From Candidatus Peregrinibacteria bacterium (GTDB lineage: Bacteria; Patescibacteriota; Gracilibacteria; Peribacterales; Peribacteraceae): a stretch of 64,000 bases of DNA. Shown here in pieces: positions 35,104 to 44,467 of this stretch. Location of the stretch: positions 1 to 64,000 of the forward strand of contig JABGQH010000009.1 of the NCBI GenBank assembly GCA_018648865.1. The letters are read 5' to 3'. Each line of letters starts with the position of its first letter. Position 1 is the first letter of the stretch. Position numbers and translations under genes: made by a program. The notes under the pieces were generated by a model. That model saw nothing but the letters and a program-made list of their open reading frames with translations. It searched no databases and was not told the DNA's origin.

Positions 35104-37548
35104 ATGACTGTGCCTAAATGTGATATTCGGCAAACTAAGGCAAATACTGGTCTCGTATTGCATAATATACTGGCTGGTAAGCTATCTATAGTTGTATATC
35201 TATCATTATTGATTGCATTACTTAAAACTGCTGTAGAGTCGGGGGACTATACAATATTCTCGTTTGTTGCTGGACTTATATTATTTGGACTGCACATCGA
35301 GACAATATTTATGAAAGAAAAATTTAGTGGGATAGATGAACAGATAGAAGAGAGCAACCTCGCAAGTTATTTATCAACTGAAATAGTCCGCCATATACAT
35401 GGCAAAGGAAATCTAACTACAAACAAGTTGTTCAATGCATCATTAAAATCAATTAGATCATCTTTTGTTATAAACATGCTGGGTATAGAAAAAAGTTCGA
35501 TGGCAAAGAAGGTTAAAAGCAGTTTGCAGAATATAGATGCGCAGTCTTTTCTAAAAGATGCTTTAGCGCATGCAAAAGATCTTGGAATAGAAACCATAAC
35601 AGCACCAGTCATACTTTCTACATTTTTAAGAAGTGGAGGAGTATTTAAAGAGTTATTAAATGAATGCGATATATCTATTAATGATTTAGATGAAATTGTT
35701 CAGTGGGAGGTATTTAGCAGGAGGGTTAACGCAAGTGAGTCAACTCTTTCACCTGAAAGCTTTGTTAGGGCATTTGGTTCATTTGGAAGAGGGTGGGTTC
35801 AGGGTTATACAAGCGAACTTGATCGTGTTACAGATGAGATAAGTGGAAGTGTTCAATGGAGATCAAAGAAGCGTGGATTAATGATTCATAAAAAGAAAAT
35901 TGAGTCAGCAGTTCATATTCTTTCTAGAAGCGGACAGAAGAATATGTTATTTGTAGGCGATAAAGATGTAGGTAAAGAGACATTAATAGAAAACATTGGG
36001 ACTCTATTAAGAAAAGATGAGATGGAGAATGGGAAAGAACTAACTCGTCTATTAGTTTTAAGAACAGAAGAGATCCTTTCGGGTTACAAGCACCCCGATC
36101 GTGTATTACTTAGAGCTTTAAGTAAGGCAGAAAAGGCAGGAAAATTTGTAATAATCATTAAGGATATTTCATTATTCATGCAGTCCTCTGATAGTAATGT
36201 CCGTACAGTTCTTTCTAAATTTCTACAAAGTAAGTCTATTGGGGTGTTTGCTGTTGCTTCTGCTGATTCTTATCACAAATATGTAAAAGGCAACTCAGCA
36301 TTTGATAGTCAATTTGAAAAAATATATGTAGAAGCAGCATCTGGAAAAGAGGCACTTTCTACACTTATGGTTAGATCTATTCAATTACAGAAAGAGAAAG
36401 GTAAAAATACATATATCACATTCAGGGCTTTAAAAATGCTATTAAGGCTGACAGAAAGATATATGACTAATGCGGGGTTACCTGGTAGTGCGATTTCTGT
36501 ATTAGAAGACGCAATACTTACAGCGAATAACGAAAAACAAAAATATGTTTTAGAGTCTCATATAAGAAAAGCAATATCACTAAAAGCTCGAGTGGATGTA
36601 GAAGATGTTTCAACAGACGAGAAACAAAAGCTACTTCAGTTAAAGGAAACTCTTAGTACAAGCATAATTGGTCAAGACGAGTCCATTGATGCTCTTGTAG
36701 GCGCTTTAAAAAGAGCCAAAATGGATATTAATGCAGGCAACAGGCCTCTTGGGACATTCTTGTTCTTAGGGCCAACAGGAGTAGGTAAAACACACACTGC
36801 AAAAATACTTTCTAATGAGTATTTTGGTGGTGAAGAATCACTAATAAGAGTAGATATGAATGAATATGGCACAGAGGAATCTGTATATGGGATTATTGGT
36901 GATACGAACCCTAGTGGTAGTGGCCAGAGTTATTTGACCAAAAGAGTTCAGGATCATCCATTCTCTTTACTGCTTTTAGATGAAATAGAAAAAGCACACC
37001 CTGCTGTGTTAAATGTATTTCTTCAAATATTAGATGAAGGACACTTAACAGATAATAAGGGTAAGAAAACTGATTTTAGAAATACTATAATTATTGCTAC
37101 TTCTAATGCAGGAGCTTTATTTATTAGAGACTTTATTGCAAAGAATAGTAATAAGAAAAAAGATGAATTTAAAAAATCACTAGTAGATACAATAATAAAG
37201 GACAGAACATTTTCACCTGAATTTATAAATAGATTTGATGAGGTTTTGCTTTATTATCCATTAAATATACACGATACAATTTCTATCGCTTTATTAATGT
37301 TAGACGGAATAGTGACCGAGATTGCAGAAAAGAAAGGATTTAACATACGAGTAGAAGAAGATATAGTCGCAGAGATAGTAAAGAGAGGTTACTCAGTTGA
37401 ATTTGGTGCAAGAGAAATGAGAAGAGTAATTGTAGATATAATAGAAAATTATCTTGCAGACTATTTGTTGCAGAACAAAGCAAAACGAGGAGACACAATA
37501 AAAATATCTCTAAAAGAAGTTAAGGATTATCTTAAGTCAAAAGAATAA
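35104..37548 (+). CDS. Membrane-anchored Clp-like double AAA+ ATPase, degenerate first site
   Basis: An 814-residue relative of ClpA/B/C. Two helices at about residues 28-70 anchor it. A Clp-N-like helical region follows. The first ATPase domain (about 260-430) is decayed: the Walker A reads VGDKDVGKET and the Walker B region IIKDISLFM lacks DE. The second domain (about 520-760) is intact, with Walker A FLGPTGVGKTHTAK, Walker B LLLDEIEKAH, sensor-1 TSNAGA and the sensor-2 region SVEFGAREMRRV. It likely unfolds or remodels proteins at the membrane. I see no clear ClpP-binding loop, and no clpP is nearby. It is coupled to the membrane protein just upstream. Confidence 0.82.
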   Translation: MTVPKCDIRQTKANTGLVLHNILAGKLSIVVYLSLLIALLKTAVESGDYTIFSFVAGLILFGLHIETIFMKEKFSGIDEQIEESNLASYLSTEIVRHIHGKGNLTTNKLFNASLKSIRSSFVINMLGIEKSSMAKKVKSSLQNIDAQSFLKDALAHAKDLGIETITAPVILSTFLRSGGVFKELLNECDISINDLDEIVQWEVFSRRVNASESTLSPESFVRAFGSFGRGWVQGYTSELDRVTDEISGSVQWRSKKRGLMIHKKKIESAVHILSRSGQKNMLFVGDKDVGKETLIENIGTLLRKDEMENGKELTRLLVLRTEEILSGYKHPDRVLLRALSKAEKAGKFVIIIKDISLFMQSSDSNVRTVLSKFLQSKSIGVFAVASADSYHKYVKGNSAFDSQFEKIYVEAASGKEALSTLMVRSIQLQKEKGKNTYITFRALKMLLRLTERYMTNAGLPGSAISVLEDAILTANNEKQKYVLESHIRKAISLKARVDVEDVSTDEKQKLLQLKETLSTSIIGQDESIDALVGALKRAKMDINAGNRPLGTFLFLGPTGVGKTHTAKILSNEYFGGEESLIRVDMNEYGTEESVYGIIGDTNPSGSGQSYLTKRVQDHPFSLLLLDEIEKAHPAVLNVFLQILDEGHLTDNKGKKTDFRNTIIIATSNAGALFIRDFIAKNSNKKKDEFKKSLVDTIIKDRTFSPEFINRFDEVLLYYPLNIHDTISIALLMLDGIVTEIAEKKGFNIRVEEDIVAEIVKRGYSVEFGAREMRRVIVDIIENYLADYLLQNKAKRGDTIKISLKEVKDYLKSKE

Positions 37549-37553
37549 GTAAA

Positions 37554-37868
37554 TTACATCCTAGGCCATATCCTAGCTGCGATAAGAAATGGTGCTATGA
37601 ATACAGCAATTATTTGTAATATAAATATCGAGTATACAAAGGTGGCCATTGTGTCTGTTCTTCGGTTAAAGAAATATCCTATAGATACAATAAGACCTAC
37701 AAATTCAAATAATAATAATCCATATTGGATTCCTGTTATTTCTATTGGTATAGAGCCAGTTGTTGGCACATATTGCATTGCTTGAAAAAATACCCAGAGT
37801 ACATATCCGCTAATAAAAATGTTTATTGCGGCAAGCCAGCATACGAACGTGGAAAAGCAAGATCTCAT
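37554..37868 (-). CDS. Small membrane protein, unknown
   Basis: A 104-residue protein with three hydrophobic helices (residues 5-30, 47-68, 77-100) and a short basic loop FFNRRTDTMA. No family is recognised and there is no enzymatic motif. It ends five bases from the convergent Clp gene. It lies downstream of the groEL terminator and has no obvious -10 before its ATG, so it may depend on read-through. Confidence 0.5.
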   Translation of the reverse strand: MRSCFSTFVCWLAAINIFISGYVLWVFFQAMQYVPTTGSIPIEITGIQYGLLLFEFVGLIVSIGYFFNRRTDTMATFVYSIFILQIIAVFIAPFLIAARIWPRM

Positions 37869-37904
37869 TGGGGGAAGAGTCTATCAGAAACTTTTTAGTA
37901 ACAC

Positions 37905-37952
37905 GAAAAAACCACGCAGTGATCTAGTAAAAGATTTTGACACTGCGTGGTT
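37905..37952 (-). terminator. Rho-independent terminator of groES-groEL
   Basis: AACCACGCAGTG and CACTGCGTGGTT form a perfect 12-bp stem. On the minus strand it is followed by TTTTTTCG, fitting an intrinsic terminator just after groEL. Confidence 0.9.
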
Positions 37953-37964
37953 ATTATTGCGGGA

Positions 37965-39614
37965 TTACATCATTCCCATTCCACCCATTCCACCCATTCC
38001 TCCTCCAGGTGCTCCGGCCGGTGCAGCTTCTTCCTTTTTAGGGATTTCACATATTGCTGCTTCTAATGTTAGGAACATGCTAGCTACAGATGCTGCATTC
38101 TCTAATGCTGATCTGGTAACTTTTTTAGGATCAATGATCATTGCTTTTGCTAGATCTTCATACTTGCCTGTTAGAGCGTTGTATCCCTCGTTGCCTTTAG
38201 CTTGCCTTACTTTATCTACTACAACGTCTGCAGGTGCACCAGCGTTGGAAGCAATGTTTTCTAGTGGGGCACTTAGAGCCTCTTTAATAATCTCTACTCC
38301 AATTTGTTGATCATCGTTATCTGTCTTAACTTTTTCAAGTGCATCTAGTGCACGAAGGTATGCAGTCCCACCACCTGGTAGGATTCCTTCTTCTGCAGCT
38401 GCACGAGTGGCAGAAAGAGCATCTTCTACTCTATGTTGTCTTTCTTTTTGTTCGACCTCTGTAGCAGCTCCAACTCTTATTACAGCTACGCCACCAGATA
38501 GTTTTGCTAGACGTTCTTGTAGCTTATCTCTATCAAAATCAGATTTGCTAGATTCAATACCTGCTTTAATTTGACTAATGCGAGCATCAATATCTTGTTT
38601 TTCTCCTCCTCCATCAACTATCAATGTGTTGTCTTTAGTGGAAACTACTTTTCTAGCAGTCCCTAGATCTTCGATTGTTGCGTTTTCTAGCTTGAGTCCA
38701 ACCTCTTCACTTATTACTCTTCCTCCTGTTAGTGCTGCAATATCGCTTAGGATTTCTTTTCTGCGGTCACCAAATGCAGGTGCTTTTACAGCTAGCGCAT
38801 TAAATGTACCACGTAGTCTATTTACAACTAATGTAGCTAGAGCTTCTCCTTCTATACTTTCTGCGATAATCACAATTTCCTTTCTTCCTTTTTGAGCGAT
38901 TTGCTCAAGTAGAGGAAGGATCTCTTGAATAGATCCAATCTTTTTATCTGTGATCAAAATGTATGGCTTCTCAAACTCTGCTTCCATTCTGTTTGTATCC
39001 GTAACAAAGTAAGGGGAAATATATCCTTGATCAAACTGCATCCCTTCTACGTATTCTTTTTCTAGTCCTAGTGTCTGCCCTGCTTCTACTGTTATAACGC
39101 CGCTTTTACCTGCTTCATCTATTACTTCTGCGATTATGTCTCCAACTTCTTCATCTTGAGCAGAGATAGTTGCAACTGCCTTGTATTCTTCTTTTGAACT
39201 AATATCTTTTTTCATTTTGGTTAGCTCATCAGTAACTGTGTTAACTGCTAAATCTATTCCACGCTTGATAGAGATTGCATTTGCACCTTTACCTATGTGT
39301 TTTAGGCCTCGTTGCATAATTGCAAATGCTAGTACGGTTGCTGTTGTTGTTCCATCTCCTGCAGCATCGTTTGTTTTTGTTGCCGCCTCTTTAACTAGTT
39401 GAGCTCCCATATTCTCAAAACTATCTTCTAGCTCTACTTCTCTTGCTACAGATACTCCATCTTTTGTTACGGTTGGTGCTCCGTATGCTCTTTCTACTAT
39501 TACATTTCGACCGCTTGGTCCCATTGTTACTCTAACTGCGTTATATAGCTTTTCTACTCCTTGCAAGATTTGTTCTCTTGCATCGGAGCTAAATTTTATA
39601 TCTTTTGCTGACAT
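37965..39614 (-). CDS. groEL: Chaperonin GroEL
   Basis: A 549-residue 60-kDa chaperonin. The nucleotide site is read in [27 protein letters not shown] and [12 protein letters not shown] (the conserved DGTTT). The apical domain has [16 protein letters not shown], and the C-terminus is the [12 protein letters not shown] tail found in ring-lining GroEL tails. It folds proteins with GroES using ATP. It lies 42 bases after groES in one operon, under a CIRCE element, and closes with a strong terminator. Confidence 0.98.
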   Translation of the reverse strand: MSAKDIKFSSDAREQILQGVEKLYNAVRVTMGPSGRNVIVERAYGAPTVTKDGVSVAREVELEDSFENMGAQLVKEAATKTNDAAGDGTTTATVLAFAIMQRGLKHIGKGANAISIKRGIDLAVNTVTDELTKMKKDISSKEEYKAVATISAQDEEVGDIIAEVIDEAGKSGVITVEAGQTLGLEKEYVEGMQFDQGYISPYFVTDTNRMEAEFEKPYILITDKKIGSIQEILPLLEQIAQKGRKEIVIIAESIEGEALATLVVNRLRGTFNALAVKAPAFGDRRKEILSDIAALTGGRVISEEVGLKLENATIEDLGTARKVVSTKDNTLIVDGGGEKQDIDARISQIKAGIESSKSDFDRDKLQERLAKLSGGVAVIRVGAATEVEQKERQHRVEDALSATRAAAEEGILPGGGTAYLRALDALEKVKTDNDDQQIGVEIIKEALSAPLENIASNAGAPADVVVDKVRQAKGNEGYNALTGKYEDLAKAMIIDPKKVTRSALENAASVASMFLTLEAAICEIPKKEEAAPAGAPGGGMGGMGGMGMM

Positions 39615-39656
39615 ATGGTTTGGGGGAAATTAACGGATTGAATTAAAAATTATAAA

Positions 39657-39986
39657 TTAAACGACTTTTCCTAAAACAGAATCTAAACGAAGTACTTTAA
39701 CTTCTACTTCTTTGCCTTCTTCTGTTTTTAATTTAACTTCATCTCCTGAATATTTTCCAAATAGAACTTTGTCTCCTTTTTTCAAGAATTTAGTTGGATC
39801 AGGCATATCTTCGCCTGTTCCTCCTTTTCCAAGTGCAAGCACTATGCCTTCGCTTGGTTTTTCTCCTGTTGCAGTATCTGGCAACACAATTCCAGACTGT
39901 GTAACTTGCTCTCGTTCAAGTGGCATAACAAGTATGCGATCTCCTAGTGGTTCTACTTCTACAGCGAGTTTTGGAATATTAGACAT
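39657..39986 (-). CDS. groES: Co-chaperonin GroES
   Basis: A 109-residue GroES, the lid of the GroEL ring. It has PLGDRILVMPLEREQVTQSGIVLPDTA (with the mobile loop) and KVLFGKYSGDEVKL; the end EVKVLRLDSVLGKV is normal. There is a short N-terminal extension (MSNIPKLAVE) compared with typical forms. It is first in the groES-groEL operon and 31 bases from a CIRCE operator, so heat-shock repression by HrcA is expected. Confidence 0.97.
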   Translation of the reverse strand: MSNIPKLAVEVEPLGDRILVMPLEREQVTQSGIVLPDTATGEKPSEGIVLALGKGGTGEDMPDPTKFLKKGDKVLFGKYSGDEVKLKTEEGKEVEVKVLRLDSVLGKVV

Positions 39987-40016
39987 ATAATAAGGGGTTA
40001 AATGTAATTGAAGTAT

Positions 40017-40043
40017 CTAGCACTTAATGAATGAGAGTGCTAA
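40017..40043 (-). promoter_or_regulatory. CIRCE operator (HrcA binding site)
   Basis: CTAGCACTT-N9-GAGTGCTAA matches the CIRCE consensus TTAGCACTC-N9-GAGTGCTAA at 16 of 18 arm positions with the exact nine-base spacer. It lies 31 bases before groES. The HrcA gene itself is not in this window. Confidence 0.9.
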
Positions 40044-40198
40044 TGACCGAAGTATGGTACCAGTCGTTTATTAGATTTGGTATAGAAAAAGCTTCCTTTA
40101 TTAAGAATGTTCAAGCCGAGAATATCTTTATATGGTAGTCAAGTAGAGGAATTAAAATTCTTTGGTATAGTCTTTCACAATCTTTCCCGTTTTTTATT

Positions 40199-41623
40199 AT
40201 GAAGAAATTATCAACTTTATTATTTATATCTGGTTTAACAACTGGAGTATTAGTTACGTCTGCCATTGGACAGGGTGGTTTGGGATCCCTAATTTTTCCA
40301 GACGTACCTGTTGGCTCTTATTATGATGCATCTATTGGCGAAATGGCATCACTTGGTATTATTACAGGATTCGCAGATGGTACATTTAAGCCAAATGATC
40401 CACTAAGCAGAGGCCAAGCAGCTGTTTTAATGAAAAGGCTTAGGGATGAAATAAAAGGCATAACTTCGTCATCTAGTAGCAGATCATCAGTTTCTTCTAG
40501 TTCATCTTCAAGCTCTTCTTCTAGTAGTTCTACTTCTAGTTCTTCTTCTAGTAGTTCAATTCCATCATCTGGGCTGGTTAGATTTACAGCTTCTCAGTAC
40601 AGAGTAAATGAGGATGCAGGCACTGTTACAGTCACTCTTGTGAGGGCAGCTGGCAATAGAGGAGTTGTTACAGTTGATTACACACTTGTTGCAGACTCTG
40701 CTACCGAAGACGAGGATTACGAAAAGCAAGAAGGCACAGTAAGATTTGATTCTGGTGTTACAAGTGCACGATTTGATTTAGCAATTTTAGACGATCAAGA
40801 CCAAGAAGGAGATGAGACATTTAAAATTACTCTAGATAATATTACTGGCGGAGCAGGTAGAACTACTCCAGACGAAGCAACAATATTAATTAATGATGAT
40901 GAAACAGCTAGCAGTAGCTCAAGTTCTTCTGTTGCAGATGGTCCAGAAGAGGGAACATTTAAGTTCTCTGCTTTAGACTTTGCAGCTTCAGAGGAAATTG
41001 ACACAGCAACAATCCGAGTGGTAAGGACAGGTGGAGATACAGGATCTGTTTCTGTTAATTATGGGATGACAAATGGAACTGCAAGATCATCCAATTATAA
41101 TAGTACAAGTGGAGTACTTAATTTCTCAGGAGGAGAAACAGAAAAAACGTTTACTATTACAATTCTGGATAATTCAGATATGGGTGGTAACAAAACAGTA
41201 AACTTATCACTATCTAATCCAACAGGAGGTGCAGAGATTGGCGATTCAACCGCTCTACTAACAATCTATGATGATGAAAATTCATCATTTGGCTCAGGAT
41301 CACTTAAATTGAGTCATACAGAATTCGAGGTTTTAGAAAGTGATGGGGAGGCAATTATTACTATAAAGAGACTAGGGGGAGCAATGGGGGAAGTTTCTGT
41401 TAAGTTTAAAACCATCTCCAATACAGCAACAGCTGGGTCAGATTATGAGAATGTAGATGAAATTATCGTATTTAAAGATGGCGAAGCGTCTAAAACAGTA
41501 ATCATACCTGTATTAAAGGATTTGGTATCAGACGGAGGAGAATCAGTAAATCTAAGACTTCAGGATCCAACAGGTGGTGCGACTATTATTACACCTAGTA
41601 CGGCAATCCTTTATATATATTAG
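40199..41623 (+). CDS. SLH-anchored protein with Calx-beta repeats
   Basis: A 474-residue surface protein. A signal peptide (LLFISGLTTGVLVTSAIGQG) is followed by one SLH module (FPDVPVGSYYDASIGEMASL ... FADGTFKPNDPLSRGQAAVL). A stretch of about 45 residues is nearly pure Ser, a likely flexible stalk. Three Calx-beta domains follow (around residues 121-238, 250-358 and 366-474), each beginning with an F/LxxSxxxxxE strand and ending in a DDE or similar turn; VDYTLVADSATEDEDY is typical. Calx-beta domains bind calcium and mediate adhesion. No sorting tail is present, so the SLH is its anchor. Confidence 0.88.
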   Translation: MKKLSTLLFISGLTTGVLVTSAIGQGGLGSLIFPDVPVGSYYDASIGEMASLGIITGFADGTFKPNDPLSRGQAAVLMKRLRDEIKGITSSSSSRSSVSSSSSSSSSSSSSTSSSSSSSSIPSSGLVRFTASQYRVNEDAGTVTVTLVRAAGNRGVVTVDYTLVADSATEDEDYEKQEGTVRFDSGVTSARFDLAILDDQDQEGDETFKITLDNITGGAGRTTPDEATILINDDETASSSSSSSVADGPEEGTFKFSALDFAASEEIDTATIRVVRTGGDTGSVSVNYGMTNGTARSSNYNSTSGVLNFSGGETEKTFTITILDNSDMGGNKTVNLSLSNPTGGAEIGDSTALLTIYDDENSSFGSGSLKLSHTEFEVLESDGEAIITIKRLGGAMGEVSVKFKTISNTATAGSDYENVDEIIVFKDGEASKTVIIPVLKDLVSDGGESVNLRLQDPTGGATIITPSTAILYIY

Positions 41624-41633
41624 TTTGAATATA

Positions 41634-41683
41634 AAAAGGGGAGAGGCATACAGGGTTAGCCCGCATGCATCTCCCTTTTTTTA
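41634..41683. terminator. Bidirectional intrinsic terminator
   Basis: GGGGAGAGGCAT and ATGCATCTCCC pair with a GGG-TTA-CCC-like inner hairpin. A run of A lies on the left and TTTTTTT on the right, so it can end both the Calx-beta gene and the convergent small gene. Confidence 0.82.
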
Positions 41684-41693
41684 GACTCGAGGA

Positions 41694-41903
41694 TTATTCC
41701 TCTGTCTCTTCTTCTGTTTCTTCCTCTGTCTCTTCTTCTGTTACAGTTGGTTCTTCTGTTTCTTCCTCTGTAACTTCTACTACTGCATCTTCTTCCATTA
41801 CAGGTTCTGCATCTGTACCCATAAAGAAGTATGCAAGAGCAACTAGCACAGCAATAACGATAACTGTGATGAATAGTTTGGATTTGCAACACTTAGACGA
41901 CAT
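41694..41903 (-). CDS. Small signal-anchored protein with Thr-Glu repeat tail
   Basis: A 69-residue protein starting MSSKCCKSKL, then one hydrophobic helix (FITVIVIAVLVALAYFFM), then a tail made of TEEE-type repeats (TEEETEEETEEETEE). The repeat is visible in the DNA as near-identical 12-base CTCTTCTTCTGT-like units, which may vary in number by slippage. The ORF track begins further upstream; the ATG at 41903 is chosen because the basic N-terminus then precedes the helix directly. No family is recognised. It faces the terminator shared with the Calx-beta gene. Confidence 0.55.
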   Translation of the reverse strand: MSSKCCKSKLFITVIVIAVLVALAYFFMGTDAEPVMEEDAVVEVTEEETEEPTVTEEETEEETEEETEE

Positions 41904-42125
41904 AAATAAAAGGGAAAATGAATAATGTAAGCCGAAGTATAACAAGGAATGCAATCAAAATGCCATACCCTTTTTATTTTAGTGATAATTGCTTCAAATT
42001 TGTATCATCGTATACTCAACATATGCCGATCAGCCTTCGCTCTCACGAGCTTCGGCCGACAAGAGTGGCGGCACGCCGCGAATGCGGGGATGAATACCTC
42101 AATAACTGTTCCTTTTATCTATATT

Positions 42126-42190
42126 GCCGAAGTGGCGGAATTGGTAGACCTGCCTGCCGGCAGGCAGGCGCGCACATCAAATAAATGTGC
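42126..42190 (+). pseudogene. Truncated tRNA-Leu copy interrupted by a 20-bp palindrome
   Basis: GCCGAAGTGGCGGAATTGGT and the next bases repeat the 5' end of the intact tRNA-Leu(CAG) 103 bases downstream. At 42149-42168 the perfect palindrome CCTGCCTGCCGGCAGGCAGG is inserted; removing it restores 30 matching bases up to GCGCAC. Beyond that the sequence diverges, forming GCACAT-CAAATAA-ATGTGC, with no T arm or acceptor 3' strand. It cannot make a tRNA. Confidence 0.75.
42149..42168. repeat. 20-bp perfect palindromic element
   Basis: CCTGCCTGCCGGCAGGCAGG is self-complementary. From memory, this type of GC-rich palindrome is frequent in Patescibacteria genomes, where it appears in translated ORFs as strings like LPAGRQ, as it does in the spurious ORFs here. 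Confidence 0.8.
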
Positions 42191-42228
42191 AATAATTAAC
42201 TCCGATATGTTCTTTCTAAAAAAGTTAT

Positions 42229-42315
42229 GCCGAAGTGGCGGAATTGGTAGACGCGCACGATTCAGGTTCGTGTGAGCGCAAGCTTGTGAGAGTTCGAGTC
42301 TCTCCTTCGGCACCA
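42229..42315 (+). tRNA. tRNA-Leu (anticodon CAG), CCA encoded
   Basis: The acceptor GCCGAAG pairs with CTTCGGC, followed by A and CCA. The anticodon arm is CACGA-TTCAGGT-TCGTG, giving CAG. The long variable arm (GAGCGCAAGCTTGT) and T loop GTTCGAGTC are intact. Confidence 0.93.
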
Positions 42316-42376
42316 AAGTTAAATTCGAGTAGATTACAAATGTAAACAATCCATGTCGTGATTTTTGTTATGTCTT

Positions 42377-44389
42377 ATGTCATCATGTCCTAGTATGCGA
42401 TTAATAAATAAATTGACCCGCGAACAGTGGGTCCAATGGTTACTATTATGTTTTGTAGTTGTCGCAGTAATGTGGAGAGGCGGAAAAAGCATAGATGTTA
42501 CTTGGGTTTTAACTGGTATTGCAGGAGCTGTTGTATTCTCTTCATTTTTAAGCTTAAAAGAAAAAGCATCAGATCGTATGCCTGCATTTTTGTGGGTAGC
42601 TGTTATGTCATTCCTCGTTTTAACAGTTGTTAGTTATTTTTATTCTTCTGCAAAAAATTATGGTTTTGATGAAGTAATTAGAACAGGGTCTTTATTACTC
42701 TTATTTTTGTGGGCAGTTCGTAAAGCACAGGACTCAGTAGATTTAAGAGAGAATGAAACATGTACGCATTTTATTAGGGTGCTAAGTATCGCAACTCTAA
42801 CTGCATGTGGTATCGGATTAGTCGTTTATACATTTCAGCCTGTTAATAGATTTGTAGGTACATTTTTCGATTTTAGATTCCATACTGATTATTGGCCTAA
42901 TGCTTGGGCAAACTATCTATTGCTTACATGGCCTATTGTTGCTGAGTGGGTATTTAGAAACCCAATAGAATCAAATACAAAATCTCAATACTCAGTAAAC
43001 ATAATTATTAGATCATTAATATTAGGATTTGTTATTGGCTGTTTGTTCCTTAGTTTCTCTAGAGGCGCGATAATTGCATTTGTAGGACAAATAATTCTTT
43101 TGTCTGGGATCTTATATATAAAGAAGCTAGATAAAACTGAGTGGAAGAGAAAAGCAATTAAGGTAGGAATGATTTTTGTTGTTTCTTTATTAGTATTCCA
43201 GTTTGCAAACATTCTTAGGTCAGATGTACATCAAGTATTATCTGTAGGAAAGAAAATTACATTTAGTGCAGATGAAGGTGTTTCATCTGTTTCTGAAAGG
43301 TCCGAGTTTTGGAAACAGTCAATATCCTTAATAAAAGAAGAGCCACTGCTCGGATGGGGCCCATATAGTTTTAGGTTTATTCAGCCTCATTCACAGACAC
43401 AAGTTCTTGCTACATCGGATCATCCTCATAATGTATTTTTGAAAATTGCAGTAGAAAGAGGAGTAATAGCATCGCTTATACTATTAATATTGCTTGGATT
43501 AATTTTATATAAGGGTATCTATTCAGAGGTTAGAAAGGAGAGCCAATCAAATAATTCACTAAATATTTTGATCATTGTTTCTCTTGCTGGAGTTATTTCT
43601 CATAGTTTGATTGATTATAATCTCCAGTTTGTTGGAATTGCGTTACCGTTTTGGTTACTAGTAGGATTTTTGTCTGGGTCATTATTTAATGATTCTAAAT
43701 TTGTAGTACATAGAAAAATTTCTGTGTCTTTGGAGGTCATATTAGTTTCTATACTACTATTTGCTGCCCTATTTGAGGGCGTGTATCTAGTTACCTCATC
43801 TCTAGGTAGGCATGCAGAAGCAAGAGGAGAAGAGAGAATCGCTATGCGTTGGTATCAAAGGTCTAGTAATGAATGGTTCAGTAGGGACCTACATTTAAGT
43901 AGATCCAAAATACTATTTAGTCAGGGCAATCTAACAGAGGCAGAAAGAGCAGCTAGGCAATACATTAAACTGAATAAGAGTGACTATAGATCTTGGAAAC
44001 TATTAGGAGAGATCTATGAGGAGATGGGTGTAGATGATAAGGCTGTATCTTCTTATGAGACTGCGTATCAGTATGGTGTATATAATGATTTAGGAATATT
44101 ACATGGCTTGGTTCGATCTTATCTAGCCTGGAACAGGGCAGAGGAAATTGATGCTAGAAGAGAAGAGTTTGATTCTATAATTTCAGATTTTGCTAATGCT
44201 TTTACTTATAACACTCATTTTGTAAGTCTTTCACCAAATGTTGAGGAATTTGTTTCCCTATGTGAGTTATTTGCTCGTTTGTATCCAGAGGATGCTCCAT
44301 CCTATTTTGTATTAGCTGCTAGAGCAGATCATTATGCAGGCGTAGAAAGAGACAGAATTGATGCGAGGCCTCCAGGATTCTTGTGGTAG
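42377..44389 (+). CDS. O-antigen ligase-like membrane protein with C-terminal TPR region
   Basis: A 670-residue protein. Residues 20-480 hold about eleven to twelve helices of the Wzy/WaaL (O-antigen ligase) type; the large outer loop includes SEFWKQSISLIKEEPLLGWG and TSDHPHNVFLKIAVERG, the R/H-containing signature of that family. Residues 490-620 are helical with TPR-like repeats (AERAARQYIKLNKSDYRSWK, LLGEIYEEMGVDDKAVSSYE). Such enzymes polymerise or transfer lipid-linked glycans. ATG choices are 42377 and 42395; the track uses a TTG at 42365. A striking inverted repeat follows the stop. A surface glycan role is inferred from family alone. Confidence 0.8.
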   Translation: MSSCPSMRLINKLTREQWVQWLLLCFVVVAVMWRGGKSIDVTWVLTGIAGAVVFSSFLSLKEKASDRMPAFLWVAVMSFLVLTVVSYFYSSAKNYGFDEVIRTGSLLLLFLWAVRKAQDSVDLRENETCTHFIRVLSIATLTACGIGLVVYTFQPVNRFVGTFFDFRFHTDYWPNAWANYLLLTWPIVAEWVFRNPIESNTKSQYSVNIIIRSLILGFVIGCLFLSFSRGAIIAFVGQIILLSGILYIKKLDKTEWKRKAIKVGMIFVVSLLVFQFANILRSDVHQVLSVGKKITFSADEGVSSVSERSEFWKQSISLIKEEPLLGWGPYSFRFIQPHSQTQVLATSDHPHNVFLKIAVERGVIASLILLILLGLILYKGIYSEVRKESQSNNSLNILIIVSLAGVISHSLIDYNLQFVGIALPFWLLVGFLSGSLFNDSKFVVHRKISVSLEVILVSILLFAALFEGVYLVTSSLGRHAEARGEERIAMRWYQRSSNEWFSRDLHLSRSKILFSQGNLTEAERAARQYIKLNKSDYRSWKLLGEIYEEMGVDDKAVSSYETAYQYGVYNDLGILHGLVRSYLAWNRAEEIDARREEFDSIISDFANAFTYNTHFVSLSPNVEEFVSLCELFARLYPEDAPSYFVLAARADHYAGVERDRIDARPPGFLW

Positions 44390-44391
44390 TT

Positions 44392-44443
44392 TTGTATTAC
44401 AATGTATTACAAAGGTGATGAAATGTAATACAATGTAATACAA
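44392..44443. repeat. Inverted repeat built from TGTAATACA units
   Basis: TTGTATTACAATGTATTACA and TGTAATACAATGTAATACAA match as inverted arms at 19 of 20 positions around a 12-base loop. Each arm holds the 9-mer TGTAATACA (or its complement) twice. It sits three bases after the O-antigen ligase-like gene and 24 bases before the next lipoprotein start, so it could be a terminator stem or an operator. One further TGTAATACA lies near 53157. Confidence 0.75.
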
Positions 44444-44467
44444 TTTTAATTAATTTATAATTCATAT

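Noticed and set aside
41918-42349. ORFs of 76-108 residues over the tRNA-Leu region
   Set aside because: They translate tRNA sequence and the GC palindrome; the LPAGRQ and PACRQAG strings are products of the repeat.
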